A stretch of DNA of 64,000 nucleotides from Sorex araneus (lineage: Eukaryota; Chordata; Mammalia; Eulipotyphla; Soricidae). The notes below the pieces were generated by a model. It was not told the origin of the DNA and did not search any database. It saw nothing but the letters and a program-made list of their open reading frames with translations. The first letter of the stretch is position 1. Each line of letters opens with the position of its first letter. The translations under genes and the position numbers were made by a program. The stretch is from positions 18,188,005 through 18,252,004 of the forward strand of contig NC_073308.1 in the NCBI RefSeq assembly GCF_027595985.1, in the 5' to 3' direction. Shown in pieces: positions 42,501-51,075 of this stretch.

Positions 42501-45074
42501 GGATCCCTGGAGATTTGTCCCAACAGGTCATAACAGGTCAGTGGGCCAGCCCCACCCTGAGTGTTTGAGTCAGTCCATCTGGATTGGGGCCTGATCTTGA
42601 ATTTTCTTAAAGTGAAATTAAAGCCAGTGCTGCTGCTCCAGAGACCACACTTGGAGAACCTGATACCTGGTAGCATGAATGCTTTCCTGATACCTGGTAG
42701 CATGAATGCTTTCCTGATACCTGGTAGCATGAATGCTTTCCTGATACCTGGTAGCATGAATGCTTTCCTGATACCTGGTAGCATGAATGCTTTCCTGATA
42801 CCTGGTAGCATGAATGCTTTCCTGATACCTGGTAGCATGAATGCTTCCCTCCTCTGGTCATGCTTTACATTGTCGCATCGGATATCTGTGACTGCCCTCC
42901 TTACCTTGAGGTCAGGACAAGCGTGGAGGCCCTCAGCATCAGCGTTTGGGCCAGCAGCTCCTTCCCCTGGTTGCCATCTTCCGTGCTCTCTGAGCCTTGG
43001 ACTCACATTATCATTCTCCCTGTCTTTGTACCTGCCCATTTCTTCTGACCTTGCCATTCACTAGGCAGGTGGAGTGAGTCAGTGCATGGGTGGGCTACAG
43101 ATGGGAGGACCCTGCATGGAGGTGGATCCCCTGGGGTCTGCTCTAGTTGGGAGCACAGGGACTGCCTGGGGGACACGATTGTCCAGACATGAAGAGTAGA
43201 CCACGGGGTCTCTGCGACCATGAACACCCATGCCGGACGCATGTCCTGGACAGAGGAAGCATGTACCTGGGACACCGGGAGGTATGGAGCCATTGCTCCT
43301 CCCTGGATCTCCGTTTCTTGGAATCCATGTTTTCTTGGTTGAGGCACATACCCTGGGTTGGATCGAGGAGAGCGAGTGGCCTCTGTTCAGCTGGGTACCT
43401 GTCCACTGGTAGCAGAGTGGGGTTCGCGTGTGGGTTAAGCATGGAACCAGCTACAGATCTGGGCTGTGCTCCTCTGGGGAGTTTCAAGAGTGACCGTCCC
43501 AGCTCCTTGCTCTGCCAGTGTCACGCGGTGTTGGGACTGCCGGGCTGTGGACTGGGAGCAACCCTGGCCGTATCGCATACAGAGTGCTCTGACTTAGCGG
43601 GCCCGTGCTGAGCTCTGCTCCCCTCTGCCTTCCGCATGCTCTGCTTGGCTCTCTGGCCCCCAGGAAGGTGTGTTGGCCAGTCCTGCTCTCTGGCGCACTG
43701 TCCTGCTGGACAGGAGAGGACTTTCTGGTGGCTGTCATTAGTTGGTTGTCATTAGCTCAGCAGAATTTTACAAGTGACCTCCCACAGTCCCACCTATGTC
43801 CTCCGTATCTTTTTTCTTAAAAATTGTTTGATTTTGATCCCTGGCCCCACACATGGTCCCTTGGGCACCGCCAAGATTGACCCCAGAGCACAAAGTTAGG
43901 AGTCAGGCCTGAGCAACGCCCTACATCAGCAGCAGCAAAAACTGTTCTTCATAGGGCGAATAGGCCTCCTGAAGATGACATGCTTTCTTACCAGATGTCA
44001 TGGGCTCTGCATAGTTAGATCACCCAAATTTGATCCTACAAATGGGCTCATGAGGGCAGAGTTGCAAAAGCCGGCATATATTGTGTATACAGAAAAGCAG
44101 TGCCGGGCGCACGGTTTTCAGTATTTGCAGATTGAAGGAAGAAGTCTTGGTCGAGTGTAGATTGTATTCATGCCACAAGGTGGTGGTGTTGTACCATGAA
44201 ACCAGAGACTCATTTTTGGGTTCTCTCACAGGTCTGCCTAAATCCCACGTATAAACAAACTGAATGGACTGCCTGTTGTGGCTGTTGACCCAAATCAGTT
44301 ATTTATAGGTTTAGCAGGAGGTTAGTTTTCTGATTGTGATAGGTAGTGACATCATGACCCACATAAAGAACATTTGTTTCAAATTTTTATCAGATGTTAA
44401 TAAGATAACATCTGTGCAGGTTAACATAATGCCTGGTTGCTTTCCTTTTCTCTCCTTTAGCTAGAGAGATAGTATAGGAGGTGTACTACCAGGAGATACT
44501 GTGGTGCTCCCTAAACAGTGCTCAGGTAGCTCCTTGAGAAGAGTCCGGAATAACCACTGGCAGGTGTAGCCAAGGGGGCTCTCCTTCAAATTTCTATTTG
44601 TGTAAAAGGTGTTTTTTTTTTTTTTTTGGTAACTTGTCCCTGAACACTAGATAATACTGTAAATTTATTTTGATTGTGAGGTTTTAAAATTGACATCTAA
44701 TTATATTTTCTCAGTGCATGAAGAGAAAGAAAAATTTGTTTCCATTATGTTTGTGGGGAGAGGAGGTGTTAAATGTTTCATTAGCCTATAACTCTTAACT
44801 TCATCTTTGTGTATATGTGTTTGGTGTGGAAATAAAGCCACTCTCCAGTTGGTCTTGGCCAGGTTCCTGCCGGGAAGCAGTGCTGGTCAGCTTGAGAGTT
44901 TGGCCTTTCTCTGAGTGAAACTGATGTGTGTTTCTGCGCCCTCCCCAGAGCACAGGAAACTCAGAAGAGGGTCCCAGCTGGAAGATCCTGCGGGACGACT
45001 TCATGATGGGCAGTGCCATGAAGGACTGGGATCGGGAGAGCGACGGGCCTGCTGCGAGTGACCCCGACACCTGA
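20616..45074 (+). CDS. RRP15: RRP15, ribosomal RNA-processing protein 15 (five coding exons)
   Basis: Joining 20616-20760, 27977-28245, 31531-31628, 33853-34048 and 44949-45074 gives 834 nt, 277 aa plus stop, with GT-AG junctions and consistent phases throughout. The product follows human RRP15 (282 aa) along its length. It is a nucleolar factor of pre-60S particles; the yeast homologue is needed to mature 27S pre-rRNA toward 25S and 5.8S. Visible parts: a basic stretch at residues 14-27 (nuclear/nucleolar targeting), an acidic stretch at 38-46, a charged helix at about 115-165 rich in Lys/Glu/Arg (coiled-coil-like), the conserved block [13 protein letters not shown] at 172-184, and a C-terminal ILRDDFMMG motif. 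The start ATG sits in a YY1/CpG context. The N-terminal third is the most diverged part, as expected for this family. Recognition is by protein similarity from memory. Confidence 0.96.
21424..21567 (-). mobile_element. SOR-type SINE, diverged
   Basis: GGGGGCCACACCAGCGGTGC, AAAGCCCAACTGGCCATGCA and CTGTACTGTCTCTCAGGCC in reverse order of the consensus. Internal deletion. Confidence 0.8.
21595..21740 (+). mobile_element. SOR-type SINE, diverged
   Basis: GGGGCTAGAGAGATAATGCA head, TAGGTTTGATCCGCC B-box-like region and an A-rich end. It forms a convergent pair with the previous copy about 30 bp away. Confidence 0.7.
22190..22950 (+). mobile_element. L1 3' end (ORF2 terminus and 3' UTR), 5'-truncated
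   Basis: CACAATGGAATACTATGCAG, AAGCGAAATGAGTCAGAAGG and TACAGAATGACTGCATTCAT mark the ORF2 end. The 3' UTR ends CTCACAGTGATTCAATACAA and an A tract. Confidence 0.88.
23256..23600 (+). mobile_element. SOR-type SINE split by about 160 bp of foreign DNA
   Basis: The head (GGGGCTGGAGTGATACTACA ... GGCTCAATTCCCATGATGG) ends near 23329. The 3' half (CCCACATGGTTCTTGGAGCA ... GAGCATCACCGGGAGTGGCC) resumes near 23491. The middle 23330-23490 is not SINE. An AGAAAAATA-type duplication flanks the whole. Confidence 0.8.
23885..24065 (-). mobile_element. SOR-type SINE, short form
   Basis: Consensus order in reverse, with a perfect 15-bp duplication (CTGGCATTTGTATTT) at 23870-23884 and 24066-24080. Confidence 0.93.
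24263..24422 (-). mobile_element. SOR-type SINE with internal deletion
   Basis: A T-rich tail runs straight into GGGTCACATCTGGCTCTGCA, missing about 25 bp of the 3' part, then a consensus head. 16-bp duplication with one mismatch (CTGCTCTATCACTCTT / CTGCTCTGTCACTCTT) at 24247-24262 and 24423-24438. Confidence 0.93.
25970..26050 (+). mobile_element. MIR fragment, probable
   Basis: GGACTGTTGTGAGGTTTAAATGG then TAAAGGT resembles the MIR 3' part. Short, so tentative. Confidence 0.4.
26320..26445 (+). mobile_element. SOR-type SINE, 3' half
   Basis: CACCACCAGGAGTGATCTCC and GAGTGCAGAGCCAGGTGTGG match the 3' half. The head is scrambled. Confidence 0.6.
27548..27650 (-). mobile_element. Possible degraded SOR-type SINE
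   Basis: TTTTTTGTATCAGCTCTGAG, ACTCAGGGTCACTTCTGGCA then GTGCTCATGGCACTGTATG. Head missing. Confidence 0.35.
27977..28245 (+). CDS. RRP15: RRP15 coding exon 2
   Basis: Acceptor CTCCTAG at 27970-27976, donor GTGAGC at 28246. Residues 49-138. Holds SDDEAVEAD, the conserved [13 protein letters not shown] and [18 protein letters not shown]. Enters in phase 1 and leaves in phase 0. Confidence 0.95.
28445..29345 (-). mobile_element. L1 3' end carrying an expanded CT-rich tract
   Basis: TTTATTGAAGCACTGCGAGA begins the reversed 3' UTR. GGCTCATTTCATTCAGCACG and CATTGTGTAGATATGCC are the complement of the ORF2 terminus. The polypurine region of the 3' UTR has grown into a 240-bp tract (28640-28880). 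Confidence 0.85.
28640..28880. repeat. (CCCT)n/(CT)n microsatellite inside L1 3' UTR
   Basis: Pyrimidine-only mixed tract. Leu/Pro/Ser or Arg/Glu/Gly frames through it are artefacts. Confidence 0.95.
29585..29692. repeat. Compound AT/GT/GA microsatellite
   Basis: TATATA blocks, (GT)7, more TA, then (GA)n just before a SINE. Confidence 0.9.
29693..29855 (-). mobile_element. SOR-type SINE, diverged
   Basis: TTTTGGGGCCACATCACAGT, CTCCCGGCTCTGCACTCAGG, GGATCACTCCTGGCAGGACT in reverse order. The head is poor. Confidence 0.75.
30523..30702 (+). mobile_element. SOR-type SINE
   Basis: GGGGCCCAGGCATAGTACAG head, CATCCCATATGGTCCC, GAGTGATTACTGAGTGCAG, tail AAAACAAAACAAAAACC. Confidence 0.85.
31531..31628 (+). 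CDS. RRP15: RRP15 coding exon 3
   Basis: Acceptor ATAACACAG, donor GTGAGA at 31629. Encodes the highly conserved [20 protein letters not shown] and NLQRIAT, ending two bases into an Arg codon. Confidence 0.96.
32160..32330 (+). mobile_element. SOR-type SINE, diverged
   Basis: TTTGCACATGGCTGAGCCTG, CAATCCCTGGCACTACAT, GCCAGGAGTAAGCCCTGAGT and an A-rich end. Confidence 0.75.
33041..33240 (+). mobile_element. SOR-type SINE, young short form
   Basis: Consensus head AGGGGCTGGAGCTATAACAC and 3' half. The long interrupted A tail is about 45 nt. Imperfect duplication AAAACTTGGTGCAC / AAAACCTTGATGCAC around it. Confidence 0.94.
33853..34048 (+). CDS. RRP15: RRP15 coding exon 4
   Basis: Acceptor TTTTGTAG, donor GTAAGG at 34049. 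Encodes [20 protein letters not shown] and [20 protein letters not shown], the core of the RRP15 domain. Residues 171-236, leaving in phase 0. Confidence 0.96.
34645..34880 (-). mobile_element. Long-form SOR SINE
   Basis: CACTGTCATCCTGTTGCTCA, GGGCACCAGTAATGTCTCTC, GTTACTGTTTTTGACATATC, GGTAGCTTGCCAGGCTCTGC, CCGGGCTCTCCGAGAGGGGC, then the SOR head. Same architecture as 19446-19697, with a single tail unit left. Confidence 0.87.
35100..35262 (+). mobile_element. SOR-type SINE, diverged
   Basis: GTTCTGTCCCTGGCACTGCC, GGAGTGACCCTTAAGCAG, GGGAGTAGCCCTGACTC. Head weak. Confidence 0.6.
36530..36590. repeat. (GA)n microsatellite
   Basis: About 25 GA units with one interruption (GATGAGA). Confidence 0.97.
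37430..37605 (-). mobile_element. SOR-type SINE, diverged, with internal repeat
   Basis: CCCAGTGGTGCTCAGGGGCT, CTCAGGGGTCCACTCCTGGC, CAGTGCTCCAGGGAGTGAAC. Lacks a clean head. Confidence 0.6.
38467..38645 (+). mobile_element. SOR-type SINE, diverged
   Basis: GTAGAGACAGTACAGTGGGC head, GTTCAATCCCTGGCATCCC, CCACCAGGAGTGATAACCTG, GAGCACTGCTGAGTGTGGCC. Confidence 0.8.
39150..39232 (+). mobile_element. Second tRNA-derived SINE type
   Basis: AAGAGGTAGCTTAAGCTGTA, TGAGGCCCTGGGTTTGATCC, then a short A tail. Simple tRNA-plus-tail structure, unlike SOR. Confidence 0.5.
40580..40790 (+). mobile_element. MIR SINE, nearly full length
   Basis: GAGCGGTGTGGTATTGCTAA, GAACTTGGAATCAAATGG, TTGCTTCACTCCTTTGAGCC and AAAGTGCTTGGCACTTGAGC run through the MIR consensus in order. 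An ancient mammalian repeat. Confidence 0.75.
42661..42849. repeat. 27-bp minisatellite, seven copies
   Basis: A unit starting TGATACCTGGTAGCATGAAT repeats at 42661, 42688, 42715, 42742, 42769, 42796 and 42823. The first six are identical and the last lacks one T. Because 27 is a multiple of 3, both strands stay open, giving nine-residue peptide repeats. I see no sign that it is translated. Confidence 0.98.
43828..43940 (+). mobile_element. SOR-type SINE, 5'-truncated
   Basis: TTTTGATCCCTGGCCCCACA, ATGGTCCCTTGGGCACCGCC, then a poor 3' end. Confidence 0.7.
44457..44582 (+). mobile_element. SOR-type SINE, diverged
   Basis: AGCTAGAGAGATAGTATAGG head and GGAATAACCACTGGCAGGTG. Lies less than 500 bp upstream of the terminal RRP15 exon. 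Confidence 0.65.
44949..45074 (+). CDS. RRP15: RRP15 coding exon 5 (terminal)
   Basis: Acceptor CTCCCCAG, stop TGA at 45072-45074. Encodes [20 protein letters not shown] and [10 protein letters not shown], then a short acidic tail ending DPDT. The tail is several residues shorter than in human. A second AG two bases downstream would shift the frame, so 44949 is the right junction. Confidence 0.95.
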   Translation, partial: STGNSEEGPSWKILRDDFMMGSAMKDWDRESDGPAASDPDT

Positions 45075-45404
45075 GCTCTAGGACCCCGAACTTCCAGTCC
45101 TGTCCTCCGGGAACGGGCGTGCCTTGACAGCAGGAAAGCCCAGAGCTGCAGTTTAGGCCCCACTGTAATGTTTTGGACATTTTAAACATTATTCCTCAGC
45201 GTTTGTATAAAGGAACATTTCTGTTTGACTGAAAAATAGAAATTTTGTTAGACCATTACGGATTGACATGCTGGTGACAGATGCTGAGGTTTTGCTTTCG
45301 TATCGCCTATTTCTGGAAATGCATAAGGGAAAATGAACTAGAAGTTCCTATTTTTCCACCTTCTAACTTAGAGACCTACAGATCTTTTCTTCAGATGCAA
45401 AGTT

Positions 45405-45472
45405 TTATTTATATATATGTGCATATGTATACGTATGTATGTATATGCACACATGTACATACACAAATACCA
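45405..45472. repeat. (ATGT)n-like microsatellite in the RRP15 3' UTR
   Basis: Imperfect alternating purine-pyrimidine tract (TATATATGTGCATATGTATA...). Confidence 0.85.
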
Positions 45473-45834
45473 ACCTTTGTTAGGTTATTTTTGTATGAAA
45501 GATTTACTACGGCAAAGTTCTTATGTTTGTTTTGCCAACAAGGCATATTTTTTTAGGAAGCATGTTTAATGTACCCCCTGGAATATTTGACGAGCTAAAA
45601 TTCTTTTATGGGCTGGCAGACCCCTAAGATGGTGCCATTAGACAGCTGGTCATCCACATCAGAACACAGCATCCGCTTTGAAACCTCATCCCCGACTGTT
45701 GCCTCAGAGATCGTTCCAAAAAATGGGGCAAATTCTCATATGAAATTGTAAAGGAAGAGAAAAAAAGCACTGTATGAGCCCCAAGTTTCAGTAAAACTGA
45801 GCCTGAGATTTGTTGGGGGTAGGGGGCGTGATTT

Positions 45835-45840
45835 AATAAA
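45835..45840 (+). terminator. RRP15: Candidate poly(A) signal, RRP15
   Basis: Canonical AATAAA 761 bp past the stop, followed within 40 bp by T-rich sequence. Confidence 0.55.
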
Positions 45841-45955
45841 TGCGATATGTTCCATTCCCTAAGGATCCGTCCCTCTCTTGTCTTTCCGTGATGAAAAGAC
45901 TCGCTCCTTCTCCCCAGTGTGCATACTGGCATCTGTTCGGGATCATAGGATTATT

Positions 45956-45973
45956 CCCCCCCCCCCCCCCCCC
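45956..45973. repeat. Poly(C) run of 18
   Basis: Uninterrupted C18 on +, G18 on -, just past the first poly(A) signal. Confidence 0.98.
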
Positions 45974-46211
45974 AGCACTGTTCTGTGTAGAGATATTTGT
46001 ATTTTCAGATCCTTTTGAGTGTTACAGGTATTACATAATGAAAGCTAAATTAGTCCAGCGGCTGGTATTTGATACCATAAAAGAAGGGGCACATTAAAAT
46101 AACAATCTGCTAAACCAGAGAAGATCAAAATTCAGTTTTCATATTTATTCCAAATTTTCAACTTTCAGGATTTATAAAATTATAGAATTACCATTATATC
46201 AATGTAATGAA

Positions 46212-46217
46212 AATAAA
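46212..46217 (+). terminator. RRP15: Candidate distal poly(A) signal, RRP15
   Basis: AATAAA in AT-rich DNA, about 100 bp before a young SINE. Confidence 0.4.
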
Positions 46218-46315
46218 ACATGAAAAAATATATTTCAGTAGTAACACAAGTGTGCAAAATGTTCCAATTGAACTATCATTCTAATATTAATATTTTAATA
46301 TAACATAAATATTTT

Positions 46316-46489
46316 CTTTTTTTTTTGTTTTTTGGGTCACACCTGGCAACGCTCATGGGTTACTCCTGGCTCTGCACTCAGGAATTACTCCTGGCGGTGC
46401 TCAGGGGACCATATGGGATGCTGGGAATCGAACCCGGGTTGGCCGCGTGCAAGACAAACGCCCTACCCGCTGTGCTATTGTTCCAGCCT
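46316..46489 (-). mobile_element. SOR-type SINE, young short form
   Basis: T tract, GGTCACACCTGGCAACGCTC, GGGACCATATGGGATGCTGG and CTGTGCTATTGTTCCAGCC head. Flanks share ATAAATATTTTC / ATAGATATTTTC. Confidence 0.94.
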
Positions 46490-47377
46490 CTATGATATAG
46501 ATATTTTCAATAGAAGCTGAAAAACTACCTGAAACCTTTTTCTCCCCAGAAATTAAATCTATAATAAAAATAGCAGAATTAACAGTCTGTACATGTTGGT
46601 GGGGAAGTCATTCAAAGAATACAGAAGTACCAGCTGCTTTGTCATTTGGTCTGCTGTCTTGTCCATGGGGAGTGATGCTTTCCTTGAAGATGCTTTTACT
46701 GATACTCTGCAGTCTATGATGATTCCTTTGCTATATGTTGATACATGTGAGCCACTCGAATTTCATTTTCTAAACAGTTGGAAATCAGGGGTGTGTGGAC
46801 CACCAGCAGGCTGTGTCTTCTCTTGAGGGGAGAGATCATCTCTCACTGTCATCATAAAGGGTACTAGTCTCCCCACAAAGGGCCGCCCCTCAGGTACAGG
46901 CAGAGATACGGACTAGGGGAGAGAGAAACATTCCGTCCACAGCAGCAGCTGGGCCACATTCCTGACCCAGCTATGAAACAACTTGAGCTGCTATTGTAAA
47001 ATCTCTGAGTAAAATTGGAGTAGAAATTTAAGGACGAATTTAGGCAGCATTAAGTGGGCATGGCATCCCAACAGTGGCTCACATTATTTGGGTGATGATA
47101 CTGTTTATGATGAAATAATCTCTTTACTCCTTCAAAGACAGAAAACATTAAGCTCTTTCCAAAGCACAACTGCAGTAAGTTCTTACTGGTTTATTTGGAT
47201 AGTGCGAAGATCTGGTTTAATGGCAGTTACCTGAAATAAAGCAATCATCTGTCAGATTTGAAATATCTCTTAACAGATACCCTTTAAGGACTTAAAAAAA
47301 AAAAACCCTTTTAAGTACATACACTTTGAATTTTAAAAATTTACTAATTTTTACTTTAAAAAAAAAACTTATCTTTT

Positions 47378-47562
47378 ATGGAACAATAGTACAGCAGTTA
47401 GGGCACTAACTAAATTTTGGAATCAAGTGTACCTTTCATGAGATGAGACAGCCAGATTTGATCCCCAGCATCACACGATAACCCGAACCCACCAGGAGTG
47501 ATCCCTAAGCACAGAGCTAGGTGTAAGCCCTGTGTGCCCCTTCCTCTCAAAAAAAAAAGATA
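47378..47562 (+). mobile_element. SOR-type SINE carrying a small insertion
   Basis: GGAACAATAGTACAGCAGTT head, then an extra segment of about 24 bp (47412-47435) absent from all other copies, then CAGATTTGATCCCCAGCATC, ACCAGGAGTGATCCCTAAGC and a poly(A) tail. Confidence 0.82.
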
Positions 47563-48300
47563 ACCTTTTAAAGAACAATTACAATGGAATAGATTTATCG
47601 GTCATGCTATTATGATGTTAAGATTGTTTTTATTGGGGAGCACAGTTGGGGGAAACAGAACTTATTCCGCTCTTGCCTTAAATTCGTGTAGGAGGATCAG
47701 AGTGAGTTTTGTCTCCACTTGGTTTGTTAGTGATAGGTACTGTCAGGTAAGCCCTACGGATGTTATAAGCTCGAGGACTATTTGAGGTGAATTGGCAGTA
47801 TGCACAGACTTTGGAGACAGAAGAGAGAACTATTCCATGCCTACAAAAAGCTCTCTCATTCCTCCTCAAGAAAACAGGAGCCTGAACTCGGGCCAGCTGG
47901 AGGGACATTCACACACTAGGCTGGCCCCGGGAGTGTTCTTCACTGGGGGAGCTTCTCGGAGTTTGACTGAATGTGCTCACCCACAGGGCCTGGAAGCTGA
48001 TTTGGAAGGTGAATGGCATTGTGGGTAGGTGGGTGAGGAGATATTTTTAAAAGTGGTGCTAAAAATGCTAACCCAGGTTTTTTCAGATCTAATCAGAAAT
48101 TCATAGATGTTTTCCCAACAATTCTGAAACAATCTGAGCTTCTCTAGAGAGTGCTCTCTAGCCTAGAGAATCACATTAGTGTTGTTCATCCTGTCGGCTA
48201 CGTCTTACTCCAAGGAGTGAGGATTTAGGACTTGTTAAGTAGATGTGTGGTAAACCCCAAAGACGGAGTCATCAAGCCTGTTTAAGAATGCCTGGACCAG

Positions 48301-48425
48301 AGCTGGAGAGGCAGTCCAGGGATACAGGCACCCCCCTTAAATGAGTGGAACCCCTGAAGCCCAACACCACAAATGGTTCCCAGGGAGCACATACAGTTCC
48401 CAAGCCCCAGCAACAGGAATAGCTG
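48301..48425 (+). mobile_element. Degraded SOR-type SINE
   Basis: GCTGGAGAGGCAGTCCAGGG head and CAACACCACAAATGGTTCCC. 3' half poor. Confidence 0.45.
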
Positions 48426-50370
48426 AAGACCCACCTTCCCCTGTCCCAGCATTGCTCACTCTGCCCTTGAGTTTTGCCCTCCCCCTCGATAGGAGAAGTA
48501 CATATTTAGTTTTCTGATAAATGTTCATAGGTTTTTACCCCAAGAGGCTTATTAGAAGAGTCAGTAGAGTTCCTCGCTTTATTAAGTCAACACTTTCCGA
48601 TGGAATCTGGTTGAAATTGTTTCCCCATTATCCAGTATGGTGGCACTGTGACAATGGAAGGTCCATGTGACCATTGACACGAAAGAACTGGCTTCCTCCT
48701 TCCTCCTTTTTATTACTTGGAGATTCACTGTCTACCGCTGGCTTGCAATGGCCTAGTCAACTATGAAGAGAATAGAGGTATAGAGCATATTTAGCCCAGT
48801 AAAACAAATTTTGGAATCAAGTGTACCTTGTGTTTTTCCCATAATTCTTAAGAATAGATTTTAGGCATATAAACATCCAGGTGCAGTTTTGTTGATCGAA
48901 TGACTGTTGATTCCTTTTCCACAACATGTTTTGAAAGAGAGATAGACTCACTTTCACTCCAGTTACTTCCAAGGTGGGTTGTGTCCTCAAATTATGCCAC
49001 TCTTCATTGCAAATGGCACCTGAAGAAATTCCAGCCCTCTGATAATTACAAATAGCACTTGAATTTTTAGCAACAAGGTCCTGCATGAATAGACCAAACA
49101 TAGCATCTTACTGCTGGGTTCTTGAAAAAACAAAGGCTTAGGATACCCCAGATAGAAGATGAGAACCACCAAAGCAACAGATCTGTTGCCAGCTCTTAGC
49201 ACCCTGGGCTTTGGCTGTATCAGGGAAACCTCCTTGCTCTGTTGTGGGACTGTCATTTCCAGCAGCCCTAGCCTGCTCCAGCTCATACTGGACATCCTGC
49301 CAGAGCAAATGGAGGATGGGGGGTGGGAGGTCAGCAAACAAAGGAGCAAAATGACCATTATTAATACAGCCGGTTTACAATGATGAGGTGTTAACCACAT
49401 TCCTATAAATAGCAGTTTTTCTAACCTCTGAATTAGGACCCTGTCTTTCATGCAGTCGGTTCAGAAACATCAAAGCAGGCACACCAAGTTTGTGTGGGGG
49501 TCAGGTCCAGCCTGGGCTCTCTGCAGAGACAGCTGAGCCTCGCCCTTCCTCGTGGGTGGCCTCACAGCTGTTGGTTTCACCCCACGGCTACTAGACAGTT
49601 GCCACTCTGACTTGGAGTCTGACTCCAGTCCCCGCAATAATGCGTCCCCTCCCACAGCGCGGACATAAACAGTGGATCGACGTCAGCTCTCAAAACACCA
49701 GTAAGGCAGCCAGACCCAGCGGTTCCCCTGAAATGCTGAGGAGTAAGTACCAAGCATAACATCAGGGCTGTTTCTACATAATATTTGTCTTTGTACAATA
49801 ACACTGGGCTCCCTGAAGTGAACTGTAAACACGAGAAGCTCAGAAGGGTTCAAGGTGATACCCTTTCCTAGAAATGGTTGGAGCCTGGGAGTCCCCCATG
49901 GCCGATCACACAACTGCCATGGATCGTCCTTCGCGCTCTGCCATATGTATATGCCTATGGATCAGGGAGATGATAGTGCCAGCAGATATGTTTAGAAACA
50001 TCGTGTGTGCATTGTTGGGGTGCAGGAGCACAGTTTTGGCATCGACAGCGTGAGCAGTGTGTCTGTGAGCTATACATCCTTTGACTTTTCAAGGCACCCT
50101 GGGAGAGCGAGCTGAGATCTGTCCTTATAATGATGTTGGTGCTGTGTGAAGCCTGTTGTTCAGTGCCTGGTGATGGGATTTCATCCTCTTACACACTTGC
50201 AGGGTGAAAGTGCTTCCAGTGTGGACTTGCATTTGTTTCTGATCAATCGTAAAGATCCCTCTCCTGGACTACGTGCTCCCCACAGCGCACAGTAGTTTAA
50301 AGGCTGGAAGATAGTAGGAAGATAGTAGGTATTTATGAAGACTAGTAATTCTGCTTCTGGAAACCCTCCT

Positions 50371-50373
<3 letters not shown>

Positions 50374-50456
<83 letters not shown>
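50374..50456. repeat. (CT)n microsatellite
   Basis: About 41 perfect TC units followed by GCTCTT variants to about 50480. Confidence 0.98.
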
Positions 50457-50459
<3 letters not shown>

Positions 50460-50539
50460 CTTGCTCTTGCTCTCGCTCTCTCTGCCCCCCTTCCTCTCCC
50501 TCCCCACCCACACTTTGGAAACAGTTCTACAGTTCTATA

Positions 50540-50637
50540 GGTTTGTTGGTTTTTTGGGGGTTTTTTTGACATCAGGAATCCAGAACCTCAAATAAACAAG
50601 AATGTGTGCTCTACCCCAAAGCCTACGTCCCTGGCCC
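50540..50637 (-). mobile_element. Second tRNA-derived SINE type, degraded
   Basis: TTTTTTTGACATCAGGAATC, TGTGCTCTACCCCAAAGCC, TCCCTGGCCC in reverse. Confidence 0.4.
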
Positions 50638-50879
50638 ATAATGGCAAGAAATTTCAGATAACCTGCAAGTTCTGTCACAAACACACTTCCAGCAATGCTA
50701 GCCCTTCCACTTTTAAAAATTATGTTCTAGGCTATGTCTGGCAGAGCACTTGCGCTGCTTCTGTGCTGAGTTCTGTTCCCAGCACCCTCGAAAATAAAAT
50801 GCTGACGGGGGAAAGCACAGTAGCCAATAATACATCTATTAAAGAGATAAGATTAAAAATGGGGTGTGGGAGTCCCTAG

Positions 50880-51075
50880 AGAGGTTAGAGCAATAGTGGA
50901 GATAGTGTGGCCGGCAGGGAGCTTTTTCTGCACACTGACTCGGGTTCGATCCCCAGCACCACATCTTGTCCCCTGATCACACCAGGAGTGATCCCTGAGC
51001 ATAGAACCAAGAGCAAGCCCTGAGCACTACAGGATGTGGCTCCCAAACATAAAAATAAATAAAGTTAAAAACAGT
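50880..51075 (+). mobile_element. SOR-type SINE
   Basis: GAGGTTAGAGCAATAGTGGA head, GACTCGGGTTCGATCCCCAG, ACACCAGGAGTGATCCCTGA, tail AAAAATAAATAAAG. Confidence 0.85.

Larger units (their letters stand above)
34049..44948 (+). other. RRP15: RRP15 intron 4
   Basis: 10.9 kb, GT-AG. Holds seven SINE copies, a MIR, a GA microsatellite and the 27-bp minisatellite. 35270-37425, 39240-40570 and 40800-42650 show only short shadow frames and no supported gene. The intron is G+C-rich in its middle third. Confidence 0.88.
45075..45860 (+). other. RRP15: RRP15 3' UTR (proximal poly(A) site)
   Basis: From the TGA to just past the canonical AATAAA at 45835-45840. A second AATAAA at 46212-46217 could give a longer form. 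Includes a TATG/ATGT-rich microsatellite near 45405-45470. Actual cleavage sites need transcript data. Confidence 0.55.

Noticed and set aside
42661-42849. CRISPR-like array
   Set aside because: Head-to-tail identical units without spacers, in a mammalian intron; this is a minisatellite.
42389-43057. 222-codon minus-strand frame with nine-residue repeats
   Set aside because: Created by the 27-bp minisatellite; the flanks have no recognisable protein and it lies within an RRP15 intron.
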